This document shows, piece after piece, positions 36,058 to 49,138 of a stretch of 64,000 nucleotides of DNA. The stretch spans positions 51,096 to 115,095 of the forward strand of contig JNEU01000851.1 in the NCBI GenBank assembly GCA_000697475.1, given 5' to 3'. The notes beneath the pieces are model-generated. The model saw only the letters and a list, made by a program, of their open reading frames with translations. It was not told where the DNA came from and did not search any database. This stretch comes from Lichtheimia corymbifera B2541. Lineage: Eukaryota > Mucoromycota > Mucoromycetes > Mucorales > Lichtheimiaceae. Both the position numbers and the translations under genes were made by a program. Within the stretch, counting starts at the first letter, position 1; each line of letters starts with the position of its first letter.

Positions 36058-36506
36058 ATGTCCGCCACCATCGCACAGGAGCTCATGAACGCTCGCAATC
36101 AAGATGACTTGGATCGCATAGAGCGTGAACAAACGCAATGGTAGTTACAGATACTCAAGGAACGTATATAGAGATAATGACGTGTTCTGAACGATAGTTT
36201 AAAGACGTGCAAGAGCACACAGCAGCAGCTGCAAGCATTCAACGACTTTAGCAAAGCACGATACCAGAACATTAACAAGCACTTTGAGACGCACACAGCC
36301 ATGTTGAAAGAGATGAAACGTGATATGGATAGCGTGTTTAAAAAGTTAAGGTATGAAAAGCAAAAGGATGTGGTTTTATAGATGTAATAATAGGACATAT
36401 CATTTTATATAGGAAGATCAAGCATCAATTAGAGCTAAAGTATCCTAATGAGATGGAACAAGTGAAGAAGAGATACCCTCCACCTATTGTACAAGAAGAT
36501 GATTGA
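36058..36506 (+). CDS. KXD1: KxDL-motif protein (KXD1-like, BORC/BLOC-1-related)
   Basis: Three exons (36058-36140, 36198-36350, 36413-36506), 109 residues. The helical protein contains LKEMKRDMDSVFKKLRKIK, the KxDL hallmark region (family 'VDMKKDLDSIFRRIR'). KXD1 is a small coiled-coil subunit shared by BLOC-1-related complexes that position endosomes and lysosomes; fungal homologues act in endosomal maturation. The first exon (MSATIAQELMNARNQDDLDR) matches nothing specific but joins in phase. Its stop lies 150 bases before the adenylosuccinate lyase start. Confidence 0.75.
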
Positions 36507-36656
36507 GAGAATAAAATCATGCAATTGACACCCGAGGTGATAGTAGATCCAAGCCACGAAGATCTTGTTTTTTATGTCAGTTCATCCGCTCCATTGGATT
36601 TGGAGGACCATCCCCCGCATTCACACTCTCTCGTACTTTTTTCTTCTTTAACAACC

Positions 36657-38290
36657 ATGTCGCACGATAAGTATCAGTCGCCGTTGACTTCGCGTTATGC
36701 CTCCAAGGAGATGGCTTACAACTTCTCCGAAGACAAGCGTTATTCTACTTGGCGTAAACTCTGGCTCAACCTCGCTATCGCTGAACAACGCCTCGGTCTC
36801 ACCGACATTACCGACAAGGCCATTGAGGAAATGCGCGCCAACATTGACAACATTGACTATGAAGTTGCTGCTGCCGAAGAAAAGAAGCGTCGTCACGACG
36901 TTATGGCTCACGTCCATGCCTTTGGTCAAGTGGCTCCTGCTGCAGCTGGTATCATTCACTTGGGTGCTACTTCTTGCTATGTCACTGGTAGGACAATGAT
37001 AACGAGAGACACACATACACAAAAAGAGTGGGATGATTTATAGAGTGTATTTGTTAGACAATGGTGATTTGATCATTTTACGCGATGCATATGACATTGT
37101 CATCAGAAAGTTGGTGCACGTGATTGATATCTTGAGCCAGTTTGCAAAGACCTATCGCGACTTGCCTACCCTTGGTTTCACCCATTTCCAACCTGCTCAA
37201 CTTGTCACTGTTGGCAAGCGTGCTACATTGTGGATCCAAGAACTCTTGTGGGATTTGCGTAACTTTGAACGTGCTCGCAACGACCTTAAACTCCGCGGTG
37301 TCAAGGGTACCACTGGTACTCAAGCTTCTTTTATGGCTCTTTTCAATGGTGATCATGACAAGGTATATACTTTACATAAATCCATAAATCCTTATGATGT
37401 CTTTAATTGACATGCTTGCTTTAGATCGAACAATTGGATCAACTTGTGATCGAGCTCTCTGGATTCAAGGAAGCCTATCCCGTCTGTGGTCAAACTTATT
37501 CCCGCAAGATCGACATTGATGTCCTTCATCCTTTGTCTGGCTTTGGTGCTACTGCTCACAAGATGGCCACTGATATCCGCCTTTTGGCCAACTTGAAGGA
37601 AATTGAGGAGCCTTTTGAAAAGGATCAAATTGGTAGCTCTGCTATGGCTTACAAGCGTAACCCTATGCGTTCGGAACGTGCTTGCTCTCTTTCTCGTCAC
37701 TTGATGATGCTTGTCAACGATGCCCTTCAAACTAGCGCTGTCCAATGGCTCGAACGTACTCTTGATGATAGTGCCATCCGTCGTATTTCGCTTCCTGAAG
37801 CTTTCCTCACCACCGATATCTTGTTGACTTTGCTTCAAAACATTTGTGAAGGCATGGTGGTCTATCCCAAGGTCATTGAACGCCGTATCAAGCAAGAGTT
37901 GCCTTTCATGGCCACTGAAAACATCATCATGGCTATGGTCAAGAAGGGTGGTGATCGTCAAGAATGCCACGAGCAAATCCGTGTCTTGTCTCACGAGGCT
38001 GCTCACGTCGTCAAAATGGAAGGTGGCGAAAACGATCTCATTGAACGTATCAAAAAGACCGAGTACTTTAAGCCAATCTGGGATGAGGTATGTCTATACT
38101 ACCCATGCTCATGAACATGCCTACTAACTACTATCGATCTATATAGCTTCCCAAGCTTTTGGATCCTTCCACCTTCATTGGTCGTGCTCCTGAACAGGTT
38201 GACAACTTTATCACCAAGCACGTTGAGCCAGCCCTTGCTCCCTATAGCGATGTTCTCAAGGAACGTACCAAGGCTGAACTCTCTGTTTAA
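36657..38290 (+). CDS. ADE13: Adenylosuccinate lyase
   Basis: Four exons (36657-36987, 37058-37362, 37425-38087, 38147-38290), 480 residues (yeast Ade13 has 482). Catalyses two fumarate-releasing steps of purine synthesis (SAICAR to AICAR and adenylosuccinate to AMP) in the cytosol as a homotetramer. Family landmarks: [19 protein letters not shown] at the start, [11 protein letters not shown] and [14 protein letters not shown] (substrate loop), [11 protein letters not shown] with the catalytic His, and the flexible signature loop [15 protein letters not shown] carrying the catalytic Ser. Codon use is noticeably optimised (GCT, ACT, AAG), suggesting high expression. Convergent with Ubp6, with 130 bases between stops. 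Confidence 0.96.
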
Positions 38291-38420
38291 ACCAGTAGAT
38301 ATCAACGCATTCTCTTTCTCTCTCTTTTCCTCACCACCAACACCACCATTCATCTCATGTTGTTTAAAATAAATGCATTTTTGTTGAAATTTGTAAATGT
38401 GTAGGCATAAAAAGGCGCAA

Positions 38421-40632
38421 TTACTCCAAGCGTTTTGCTCTATATAACACAATGTAGGCGGTATGCCAATCACCTATCCCATGATAATGGTTAATTCCCT
38501 TCTATACACACCTTGTTTCCATAATTCTCCCTTACCTCCACCATCCAAACGTTCAATATCAGCGTCCTTGACTACTGAGACCTTGTCATCATCAAACTTG
38601 TGCCATTCATCTATGCCAAGAATTAGAGACACATTACCCTCCTCTTTTGGTTGCATCGACACTTACTGTCAGCTTTTTTGACCCATGCAATGTAGTGACC
38701 TGAATCAGCCGATCGACCCACGTGCGTCAAGACAGCACACAATTCGTATTGTCCAGTAGGATTGCCACCAACGTCTTTGAGGAGCTCTGGATCAATGAAT
38801 TGGGACCAATCCACTTTTTCTTCATCCGTGTCCATAGCTGAAGGTGATGCTGATGATGATGTGCCCTTTGTCTCCAAATCAATCTTGCGGCGTTTCTCTT
38901 CGCGACGTTTGGCTTCTCTCTTATCCTCGATATCCTTGAGTTTGGATCTGGCTTTGCTGTACTTGGATTGTAATTCGGGTGTGCACAATTCAGTAGCGTC
39001 AAATTGAAGAGGGAATTTCACTTTGCGCAAAATCTTGGCGCGAATACGTTGCTCAGGTTTCCAAAAGAATCGAATGAATTGCACAGGCAAATATTGTGGC
39101 AGGCGACTCACGCGAGAGACACGTTCGTATTTGGCAGTACGATCCAATGTGGCCGAATTCTTTTCAATCTCTTCCGTAAGCGACTACAAAATCCTGTCAG
39201 TGACCTTGTTCTCAAGGGATGATCCTCTTTCTTTTATACTCACTTCTTTGATACCATTGACCATGTAATTGGTTGCTATGAGAGAAAAAAAACACATCAG
39301 TATCGTTTACTTTTGGTGGTATTGCTGCCACACTTACTTCCAGAGATATGACAACCCAATTTGGAAAAGGGTTCACTGGTCACTACCTTCTCCTCTTCTG
39401 GCGCTTCAACGCATTTGAGCCTATATATGCGAGTCAACGATGCATGATGTGTCCGCTACTACTACTACTACTACTACTACTACCCTTACTTACTCTGATG
39501 TCATTTGACCTGTCATGTATTGCTCGATAAAGTTCTGCCCCGTCTTCTCATCCTGGGGTAACTTGGCCTTGAGTACAGAAACCATTTCACTCCAGCATTC
39601 TTCAGCATCTTGCTGCATGGGGATACCGCCTTGACCGGTTTGCGAGAATTGAGGGAATACTTGACGCAACATCTAATATCTAATGATCAATACAGACCTT
39701 GACCCTTTAATTCTTGTTGTTATCATTTACCTGCCAAAACACGAGGGGAGGAAATCCATCACCAGCCTTGTTCAATTCCTTAAAGAGATCACGCAAACTG
39801 GCTGTAAGATTGCCACGGTTATCCACACCCGAAATGCTGCCTTGATAGCTATAGCACATCATCCATAATGAATATAATGTATCCAGCGACATCCCCCAGC
39901 TAAATACCTACCTATTCAAATCAGCTTGAAGTTCAGGCATGGCGCGAAGGCATTGAAGTGTTGAATTCTAATGATAGATGGAGCATATGAGTGAGAAGAA
40001 AAAAGTACAGGCACACACACACATAAAGATCCTATACATACCATGTAGCATGTGTTGCCAAGATTCTCCAGACCAGCAGGGATCTCGAGCTATACAATGT
40101 ATAAATGAGACATGAACGTGTGTATCGAAACCACCCCCATCATCCTTACCGCTTCAGCGACTTGAGCATCTGTCATATCTTCCAAGAACTGTGTAGGCTT
40201 CTCTGGGGGTTTGGGCAATTCACCAGCGGTACCCATCATCATAAACGTATGACCCTTTAAGCAGGTTAATACCCTCGTTCCCTTGACTGGATCATACAAC
40301 AGCAACTTACGTCCTTCAAGCCCAACTTGTTAAGATCAGTTGTTTCCTAAAAGCAACTCGTCATTAGCAACGGGTCTCGCTTCTCTCGCTCTCTCCCTCC
40401 ATTCCGTTACCTTGAGCATACCGCCCTTGATCATGATTTTTTGTCGTTCAGGAGGAACACCTGTTTGAGAATAGATCTGCGTCTTGAACACCTCGGGGCT
40501 TTCATCGGTGTCTACGCGCACAAGGTCAACCACACAAGAAACCGGCATCGAATCGCGCCATGGGAACTTACCAAGCTCCAAGTTTTCAAACTTTTTGCCA
40601 CTCCACTTTACGTTTACGTTGACAATGGGCAT
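38421..40632 (-). CDS. UBP6: Proteasome-associated deubiquitinase Ubp6/USP14
   Basis: Twelve exons (40632-40411, 40346-40311, 40254-40150, 40089-40042, 39967-39912, 39848-39731, 39672-39494, 39420-39338, 39275-39244, 39183-38667, 38610-38536, 38473-38421), 507 residues (yeast Ubp6 499). The N-terminal ubiquitin-like domain (~1-75: VNVKWSGKKFENLEL) docks on the proteasome base. The catalytic domain starts with GLENLGNTCYM, holding the active Cys near residue 135. The His box is VGRSADSGHYIAWVKK, then EWHKFDDDKVSVV and GGDWHTAYIVLY. A Lys/Arg/Glu-rich insert (~360-415) precedes the His box. Removes ubiquitin from proteasome-bound substrates. Confidence 0.95.
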
Positions 40633-41183
40633 GGTTGGTTGGTTGGTTGGTGGTGGTTAGAGTAGAGGTAAAAAAAGGGGGCGAGTGGAGAAGGAGTTGG
40701 TGGTGGAGGTTGCCGCGTCATTTTAGATAATATGCCGCCGCTCGCAGCAGCGCGAACACGAATCCATTGGTGGACGGTGTTTTCCTCTTCTCCATCCATA
40801 TGTCAAGCTGTCAATGCAGCCAAAAAAAAACACTCATAGATAGTCCACATTACAACTTGCATACCAAATTCCATTAATAAACAATTTGAGTATAAGCTGC
40901 CATATGACAGGTATTTAATCAATGGATGGAACTTTTCATCGTGATTATTACAATCTTCTACGTTCGTATGAGATGGGATGTGTAGTGGTGGTGAATAAAA
41001 GCTGGGAAGAAAGAGGATATGTGCAATTGAAAGAAAAAGAAAGTGTGTATATGTGATGACCCCAAATAGGGGATAGAGAAAGAGAACGATCATGTTTTTG
41101 TGGGTTGCCTAGTAATAAGAAGCATGTAGATAACAAAGAAAGAACAATAAAAGAGAAATGTGCTTAAAATAGTGTACACTTGC
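40633..41183. other. Ubp6 upstream region
   Basis: About 550 bases between Ubp6 and the stop of the zinc-finger gene. The first 80 bases are rich in GGTT repeats on plus (CCAACC on the gene strand). No gene seen. Confidence 0.4.
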
Positions 41184-42410
41184 TCATGGCTTGGTGCAAT
41201 GAGGCTGTTCAGCATAATTAAGAACAACACCAACGAATTCATCCAAAATCCTTGTCTGTTCAACATATCGTACTGCTGGCATGGGTTGATGATGATGGCG
41301 ATGATCCATGGAAGCACTGGTAGTAGTTGTAGGCGTTGTTGCAGCTGCTGCTGCTGCAGGATGTTCGGAATATGTGGCGTTGGGTGTAAACGACAAGAGT
41401 GAATGCATTGATGGTAAAGTGTCCGTGGACATGTTTTGTGAAAGCAACTCCTCATCATCATCTGTGGTGGTGGTGGTGCTAGTGGGTGATGGTGCCTTGT
41501 ACGAATCATTACTAGCGATACTGCTTGCTGTGCTGGCACTGCTCACACGGCGTTCACTACGCCAACTAGGGGATAAATGCGGCATAGTAGGTGACGTGGG
41601 TGAATCCAAAGACGAGGAGGCGCGATAAAAGGATGGACGTTGTAGATCAATGGAAGGTAGCTCAATCTTTTGTTGAGGAGCACTATAGAATGGTAGGTCG
41701 CTTGCGTGTTGGTGATGGTGGTGATAATGATGCATGCGGCGTCCACGACGTGGAAGTACAAGTTGAGGTTGATGATAATGCTGTTCCTGACGAGAAACGG
41801 TGGTGGTAGTGGTGCTGGCAGCATCGGGAGTTTCAGCTCTTTGCTCCAACATCATGCGACGTCCTAACCGGCGAGCAATCTCGTCACGTACAAATTGTTG
41901 CTTTTCAGCTGAATCATGCTCTCCAAACTTTTGACGTGCAAGACGATAGACACGACATCGAAGATCGTTTTGCCGGTTCTTTTCTCGATTTTCTGCACGC
42001 CACTTGCGCATCCTTAAATACAAGCGTGAGAATCCGGGTATTGATGATGATGGTGGTAATAGGATTCCTTACCTTTCTGTGGTCTCTTCTTTTGATACCA
42101 CTTTTTTTGCATGCCCCTTCCATCGCTTTTGATCACGACTGCGGACATAAGGTATGTTGTGAATGTTGGGATTCTCCATGTGACGCTTACTAAATAATGA
42201 AAGAGTCGTCAGTCATCGCCACCATTTTTTTGAAGGATGGTTATCCACTTACAGATTGGACCGTGTGGCAAACACTAAAGATCATAAAGGTACAACTCCG
42301 TTAGTAAGATGAATAAGAAATCGATAGGGAACAAGGGAAAGCTTACTCTTTGGGCATTGGGTACATGCAAAAATGCGTGCAGAGGAAGCGGGTTCAAGAG
42401 GTACAGTCAT
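41184..42410 (-). CDS. C2H2 zinc finger / DUF3020-domain regulator
   Basis: Four exons (42410-42347, 42274-42253, 42189-42073, 42012-41184), 343 residues. One C2H2 finger is assembled across three exons (CTQCPKMFATRSNLKRH, then H five residues on). It is followed by RWKGHAKK and a DUF3020 block: MRKWRAENREKNRQNDLRCR, VYRLARQKFGEHDSAEKQQF and RDEIARRLGRRM. The rest is disordered, rich in His, Ser, Thr and Ala homopolymers. The finger plus DUF3020 layout is shared by fungal transcription factors; target genes are unknown. The 22-nt exon 2 is unusually small, but the finger only forms when it is included. An A/T-rich TATTTATA lies on the gene strand about 105 bases upstream (42513-42522). Confidence 0.85.
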
Positions 42411-44437
42411 TGTGATAAAGAAAGAAAGAAAAATGAAAAGAGGCAGTGAAAGAAAGAGTGCAATAAAAAGGGAAGTAAATTTTTTCATCTATCCATTTTA
42501 TCACTGATGTGGTTATAAATACTCAAGTGACAAGTGGTAAATGATCTCTCGTTCTCACTCTCGTGCCCTGCAGCAGAAGCAGAAGCAGCAGCAGCAGCAT
42601 ACACAAACAGAGCAAGTTTTTCATAGGCACAATCATGCATTGTCATATATGGCATGGATTCGACACAAGAATCCTACTTGTCTTTCATTCTTTTGCTTTC
42701 TTCTCTCTCTCCAACATTGTTCATTTTGGCGGGAAACACTCCTTCTTTCATGGTAGATGATTATGCGCATACTCTACACCCAAACCCCCTTGCGTTTCCG
42801 GTGAAAAGTGTGTGCACATGGACGTGGTGTGCACAATCCATGTAGAAGGGGATCATGATAATGGGGTAGAAATGGAAATCACAAAACCCCCTTGGCCCCC
42901 CTTTCATGTTTTCTTTAGAGAGAGAGAGTAAAAAAAAAACGATGAAATATGGTTGTTTGGATTCCTCGCCTCCCACCCCCCAAAACCCGATAACACCCTT
43001 TTTTTTACACCTTTTGCCGTTAGCCCGTCCCCGTAGCACCTATTCACTCTTTCTCTCTCACTCCCCCAAAAGCCACTCTTGAATGTCACTATACAAGTGA
43101 TCCCTGTGTAATTTGGGCCGGATTGCAATTTTTATTTATGTATGCCGCACTTCTCTGTTTATCTCTTGTTTATACCTTGACACATAACACGCATTCTATC
43201 ACATTTAACATGGACCACATCATCGTGAGCATCGATTGTGCTTCCATTAATAGCGTGTCCATGGGATAGTAAGATGTGAGGGATGATCGTCGTGAGAATG
43301 ACATTACTACTACTACCACTGCTGGCAGGGTATCATAGGCTGGATAATACACGTCAGCAGCAGCAGCAGCAGCAACCACAACAACATTCCATGGAATAAC
43401 ACACATACGTAAATTAAAAAGCAAAAGGTATGGACCTGCAGCCATCACCAAATCACCAACAATGATGACTTTTGTTGTGTTTATGTTGTGATGTAGGAGC
43501 GTGTGCCTCATGCTCATTTGTCATCTCTACAAATAAATACCATACTTCTACTACAACAATGCCTCATTTGCCGTGTTCTCATTATCAGGATGAGGGTCAG
43601 GTGGCTGTTGATGCTATTGTTAAGACATAGTTCACATTGTAGAACCCACTACAGGTTGCATGTAGGTTCCATTCGGAAGGAGTCGGGATAGATTAAAAGT
43701 AACTTGTCACTCTTTATGCATAATCATCATCAAATTACTTTTTGAAAAATGATAAAAATGATGTTTGTTGCAGTGGCGATCAACACACACACATATACAC
43801 AATCCTAACATGCATATGCACCCGTGATTTATAATACTTGCACCAGCTGATGATAAACAAAGCAAATACCAATTACTGAATGCGTCCCACAACAAGGTCT
43901 CAAGCCTCATCCTTCCTTTTGCCTCATTCGTTGATCCTACAACAACGTATGTGGTGTGCTGTGTTAGCATCAGCTGATTTCGTTTCTGATATTGGTTTGC
44001 AGCATCATGTTGTTGTTGTTGTTGTTGCCACACACTCTCTCTCACTGTGTGTGTCATTCTCTCTATCCGGGAAAAATTACCCTTTGTTGCTGTAACAAAT
44101 AAGAAACATGGTTTGTTTGATATATGCAGCACCGTTCCACCAGTTATAATCCCGCTACTGCGAAGCGTCATGGTAAGGGGGTCATTTCATTCCAACCAAA
44201 ACGAACCACACGATCCATTGGAAACGTTTTTGAGGATGCATAACCTGCAACATGTACTTGCATTAGTGCTATATAAGCTTGGCAAATGCAGGATGCAACA
44301 AGCAGCAGCAGTAGTAGTAGTAGTAAGAAGACGCTGCTGCTGCATCATCCTTGGGCTAATCAACAGCCATCGACAAGGGGAGAGAAATTGGAACGCCAAG
44401 GGAGTATGCATTTATTCATGTGCTGTTACATTGTAGA
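42411..44437. other. 2-kb region without recognised genes
   Basis: Contains CAG/CAA trinucleotide tracts near 42575 and 43360, a GTT tract near 44010, AGT/CAG tracts near 44305 and homopolymer A/C runs near 42930-43020. ORFs up to 154 codons on both strands are low complexity and mutually overlapping. Possible long 5' regulatory region or non-coding transcript; nothing specific can be supported. Confidence 0.4.
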
Positions 44438-45248
44438 TTAACCATACATCATATCTCTAGCTTCTTCTTCTTCTTCTTGCTTGACTTTTTCTTCCGTTTC
44501 CACCTCGAATCGACACAATGGGCATGTATTGTGTAATTGCAACCATGGCACCAGACATTCTCGATCAAAATAATGGCCACTGAACCAATCATCACTCATC
44601 AGTCTACATCCACATAGATTGAAATGGAGTCGTATATTTACCATGGCATCTTGGTCACTGGTTGATCGGATGTCTTTAGATTATCCTTGCAAATGATGCA
44701 TGTCTCTTCACTATATATAAATACATTGTTATGATCGACCTTCTTCATGCCATTAGACCACGTTTTTTGTACCTATCCAATTGATCTGCCTTGATTCCAG
44801 GGAGTGATCGAATAAAGCGTTCAGATGCAGGAGGTGGGCCCTTTGCTTGGCTTTGAGATTCTTCCAATAATTGGGATACCAAGTTATCCAAAAACTGCTC
44901 TTGATCATGGTTACCCACTGCTTGCATTTGCTCTCTAAACTGACTCAGAAAACTATTCAACACCCCATAAGTACTTGTACACTCTCTTGAATGGATAAGG
45001 TTTTTTACTTTGCTGTTTGTAACAATTGCTGCAAGTTTTGTGCGGGATCGACACGACGACGGCTGTTGCTGTTGTCACCGTTGCCACGTAATGGAGCAGG
45101 TGTCATGAAGTCGTCCAGGTCCACATTACGAGTCTCTCGAAGGGATCGATTGTTGTTGACGGCAATATTCAGGTCCTCTGCAAGAAAAGAGTTGGCATAA
45201 AAGGCGTACAAATTCAACAAAGGAGCACCTACCAAAATAGCTGGCCAT
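44438..45248 (-). CDS. RING-H2 E3 ubiquitin ligase (RNF126/PJA-like)
   Basis: Five exons (45248-45233, 45177-45009, 44952-44773, 44710-44642, 44579-44438), 191 residues. An N-terminal disordered region is followed by FLDNLVSQLLEESQ, then ERFIRSLPGIKADQLD, the short helix that usually precedes the RING in this family. The RING-H2 (about 123-165) reads CIICKDN, then [25 protein letters not shown], with all eight zinc ligands in C3H2C3 order; intron 4 cuts it between the Cys and Gly of CGH. The acidic tail is VETEEKVKQEEEEEARD. The N-terminal C4 zinc ribbon of RNF126/115 is missing, so the start is simpler than in animals. Exon 1 (16 nt, MASYF) is inferred from phase. Confidence 0.85.
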
Positions 45249-46294
45249 GATATAGATAAAAAAAAGATGACTCCACTCGCTTGATTCGCTTGACGGGACA
45301 ATCTTAATGCATACGCAATCCAAAGTGACACGCACGTGCCTGAAATAGCACACAATGACACGCAAGTGCCTATTGCTTATATTGGTAGTTGGGAGCTATA
45401 GCTTCATATTATCAAATAAATTGGTTCAACTGTTTGAGAAGATAGCCTATATCTCGATATGATGGATTTCTAACTATGGAATGGAACGTTCAAGGACGAG
45501 AGAGCTGTTTTATACGGCATACACTCGAAATCTCAAATATCACGTGGATCGCTAGTAGCTGGCTGTTTTCAAGGTGACACATAAAGTACGTTGATGGTTA
45601 CCAAACATGCTTGATGTAAAGGTTGTTTCAGTGGCTAATACGCAATTGAGTAAGGTAGAATGTGCATCTAATTGTTGCACTGGCAACAACGAGTACAGTA
45701 ATCCGCTGAACCTAACCTATTTGATACCCAATCAAATGATGATTTACTCCCTCTAGCCAAGTTTTACAGATACCGCTCGCCTGCCCAATAATGTTCAAGT
45801 AGCAATCCACCACCTCCACGATGAGGCATAGTAACAGGGTGCTTTTGTGTGTATGCATGAGAGGAATGTATTAAATAGTGACACGTGGTAGAATGTAAAG
45901 TTGAGCATTTCAATGATAAAAGAACGGATATGGCCATCCCAATTGCAGTTAAGACTTTTTGGCTGACATGATGTCTCACGGCAATACGGAAGATACCGAC
46001 TATAATATAATTTCATTTGCATCATGAGCCATTACTACTACTACTACTTTATTTTATAGGAAAAAGTATGCCATGGTCAAAAAGATCAGGCTATCTCGAT
46101 CCATATCTCGTAATGGCATTGCAAGAGCGGATAGAGTCGATCAATGGATGATCGTCAAAGCTTGTGAAACAATGGGCGATCGTTTTGCTGGGTAGACAAA
46201 GGGCACTAAATCTGGTTCAGGTCATCCCTTAACCTTTTCTGTTCTTTTACTTATTGTCCCCCTCCTCCTCCCTCCTTTCGACCCATTCCACACA
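45249..46294. other. Intergenic region
   Basis: About 1 kb between divergent genes. It has a short CTA tract near 46030 and a C/T-rich leader (46250-46290) before the glycosyltransferase. Small ORFs lack domains; nothing else seen. Confidence 0.4.
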
Positions 46295-47833
46295 ATGAAC
46301 AAGCCATCTATAGCTGCATTCTGTTCAAGGAAAGCTATATCCATATTCATCACAGGCTTGATTGCGCTATCTCTTTTATTCCTCTATTCGGCGTCGATCC
46401 GGGATTCCTCAAATCAACTCTGGAGTGCAACAAGTCTATCGACAGACAATAGCCATCCACCATCATCATGCATCGCCGATTCCGGCCAACAGCATCGTGC
46501 CAAGGTGGATAAATACACTTGGGACCAGTGTCTGGACAACAGCCCCGAAGCACCAGCTTACTACTTATCCATTGTCATTGTCACTCGTATGGATGATTAT
46601 GCCGGGTAAACGATATATAAAAAGTAGCGTGTAATATGAGATGCTAACCTATCATCTTGTAGCAATCAACATCATCGTTTCCAAAACTTCATTGATAGTG
46701 CATACCTACTTGCCGAGCGTACACAAACCAAGATGGAATTGCTAGTGGTCGAGTGGAATCCTCCTGATGATCGAAGACGTGTATTGGATTCTTTTGTAAG
46801 TAGTGGGACTTTATGCATTGGGACACACACAAGGTCTGACATTTTCCCCCCTTGATGTAGAGATTCCGCCGATCACAGTATTTGACATATCGCATCATCA
46901 CCGTTCCTCCTGGTATCCATCAAGCACTTCCTAACCGAGGAAACTCACCTTTGCACGAATTCGAAGGAAAGAATGTTGGTATTCGGTTTGCGCGTGGTGA
47001 ATTCATCGTCTGTACAAACCAAGGTTAGTTAGTTCATTGATGGAGGGAGCCATTGGCAAAACGGAAATTGCATTTGAGCTAAAAAGTTACACTTGGATAG
47101 ATGATATCTGGTCCCATAATTTCCATAATGCCGTCAAATCAAGAGCTTTTGAAAAGAATGTAATCTACCTTCAACATCAAGACCATCATAATATGTAAGT
47201 CCATGTAATGAGGATTGCGAGCCATTGACAACCAACCACTCTCTCTCCCTTCTTTTAGTCATGACAACTTGCCTCCATCCATTGTTAATCTTCCAGCATT
47301 TGCCGATGATGATACATTATACAACGCATGTCGTCTTGGTGACCAAGATTGGGGCAATTACAAGCTGCCAGCACCTTTGAATTTAACGACAAGCAACATC
47401 CTCGATACAGCTGATCAAGCCGGTGACTTTACGATGGCACACCGTGATACCTGGAAGGTGCCTCGAGGATATCGTGAACAGGGTGGAGTCGCTTGGTAAG
47501 GACTTGAGTGCGGAGGAGGAGGAGGTGACAAATGAGAATGGATGACTGATTGGCAACAACAGGATGGATATTGAATTTATTTGCACTGCGGCATGGACGT
47601 TTGATATCCCGGTGGTATGGGAAGCGCGAGGCTTCACGTGCCATCAAGACCATCCCAACATTTGGGAATTCAACACTGATCAGCATAATGACAACAAGGA
47701 TATTGATATGGGCGAGATCATGCGTAAAGAAAAAGTCTATATGAATCAAGAAGGCCAATGGGGTCTGCAGCAATTGGACATTTGGAACTATAACTTAGAA
47801 TGCATCGAGTTTCATGGTGGCCTTTGCTGGTAA
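46295..47833 (+). CDS. Type II membrane glycosyltransferase-like protein
   Basis: Six exons (46295-46605, 46663-46795, 46861-47023, 47101-47194, 47259-47495, 47563-47833), 402 residues. One N-terminal anchor (about 17-32: ISIFITGLIALSLLFLYSA) is followed by a lumenal domain, typical of Golgi glycosyltransferases. YYLSIVIVTRMDDYAG then MELLVVEWNPPDDR resemble the nucleotide-sugar strand of family 2-like GT-A enzymes; KNVGIRFARGEFIVCTNQDDIW includes an Asp-Asp that may bind the metal. GDFTMAHRDTWKVPRGY and EQGGVAWMDIEFICTAAWT resemble the acceptor half of such enzymes. Donor and acceptor unknown. Homologues are widespread in fungi as uncharacterised proteins. Confidence 0.75.
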
Positions 47834-49138
47834 ATAAAAACGCTTGCATTTTTAAAACACCTACTGCATAAATGAATACAAGTGAGAAAAAAAAATAAAG
47901 CTCATTGCTACACACAACGATCTCAGATGTACTCTATTTTCCGATTTGCCCAATATGCCAACGTTACGTGTGTGTGGGGATAATGTCTCACGTTATCAAC
48001 GGTTACACAAAGACACGCATGGGGATGATGTGCTGCTGCTGCTATTGCTGCTTGCTGTTATGCTCTTATAGTAACTCCCAAATACACTTTCTCCACATGG
48101 GAACAATCCAGAAATCTGGCTATTGACATTTTGGCATGTTTTTTAAAGAAAAGGATCGCTTTTTTTTTCTTTGAGCGGCTGGGTGTATAGGGAGTGAGTG
48201 CATGTTGTGACCGACGTGGTTTTCCTTTGGTTCCAACTTTCCCAAACATTATGATCCTTTACTTCTACATATGGATGACACACACGACCGTTTGGTTCAC
48301 ACGGCCTTTAACGGTGCGCTTGATTAGGCTTCTCGATATTCCCGGGAGAAGCTCCCCAAATGGCAGTGCCTCCGGCCACAAAAATGATCTCCGCACACAT
48401 GGACAAATCCAACCATGCCATCCACCATGCTCGAATACATAGACATAGGGGAAAAAGTAGTAGTGTGCATTACAATAAAAGATGAACCCGAAAAAAGACA
48501 TATATGCCATATTGGTTGGTTATAGGATACCATGAAAAGTGATTTGATGACTAGGTACACAAAAAAGCAAAAGCAAACGCCTCCTCAATTACGCTTTGTA
48601 AATGGATCAAGGCACAAACAGACACTTTTTTGGGTACCAAGTGATACAAAGAAGTGATCAGGTAAGCGGGTACTCCCATATACCCTTTGTGGTACTCGCG
48701 AGAAAACCAGTGGTATCCGAAAAATCTCAAGGGCGTCATCTGTCACTGACCTTTGATTATCTTTGGTTAAGCGTATCCTAAGAAACCACTGTTTACTTTT
48801 GACAAGCTTTAATGTACACACACGCACTATGCAATTGTTTTTTCTTGGATTTCTCTCAATGCATACCAGATGATGACGAGAGCGCGCAGTATTCCCACCA
48901 TCTGTGCTGGTTGTCATCCATATATGGGAGGATGCGGCTCATTGTGGGTGGGCACGGATCCAATCAAGCACAGAACAACGAGTTGCTCATAGCCCCGCGA
49001 TGACCAAAATTGGGACATGAAAAAAAACACCAGCAAGATGAGGACATGTAACATTCATTGTGTGTATATAAATACAGCGATTTTCACTCTTTTCATTTTC
49101 TTTCCCCTCATACTATCCATCTTTTTCATCTTCATCTA
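47834..49138. other. Intergenic region
   Basis: About 1.3 kb. Short AT-rich 3' flank, then mixed sequence with a few GA-rich runs. ORFs are short and without domains. Ends in the promoter of the acetate-transporter gene. Confidence 0.4.
49065..49074 (+). promoter_or_regulatory. TATA box of the acetate transporter gene
   Basis: TATATAAATA, 65 bases upstream of the ATG and followed by a strongly CT-rich leader. One of the clearest TATA boxes in the window, consistent with an inducible gene. Confidence 0.65.

Noticed and set aside
43707..44171. 154-codon minus-strand ORF
   Set aside because: Contains translated GTT microsatellite (poly-Gln), lacks any domain and overlaps equally long plus-strand ORFs.
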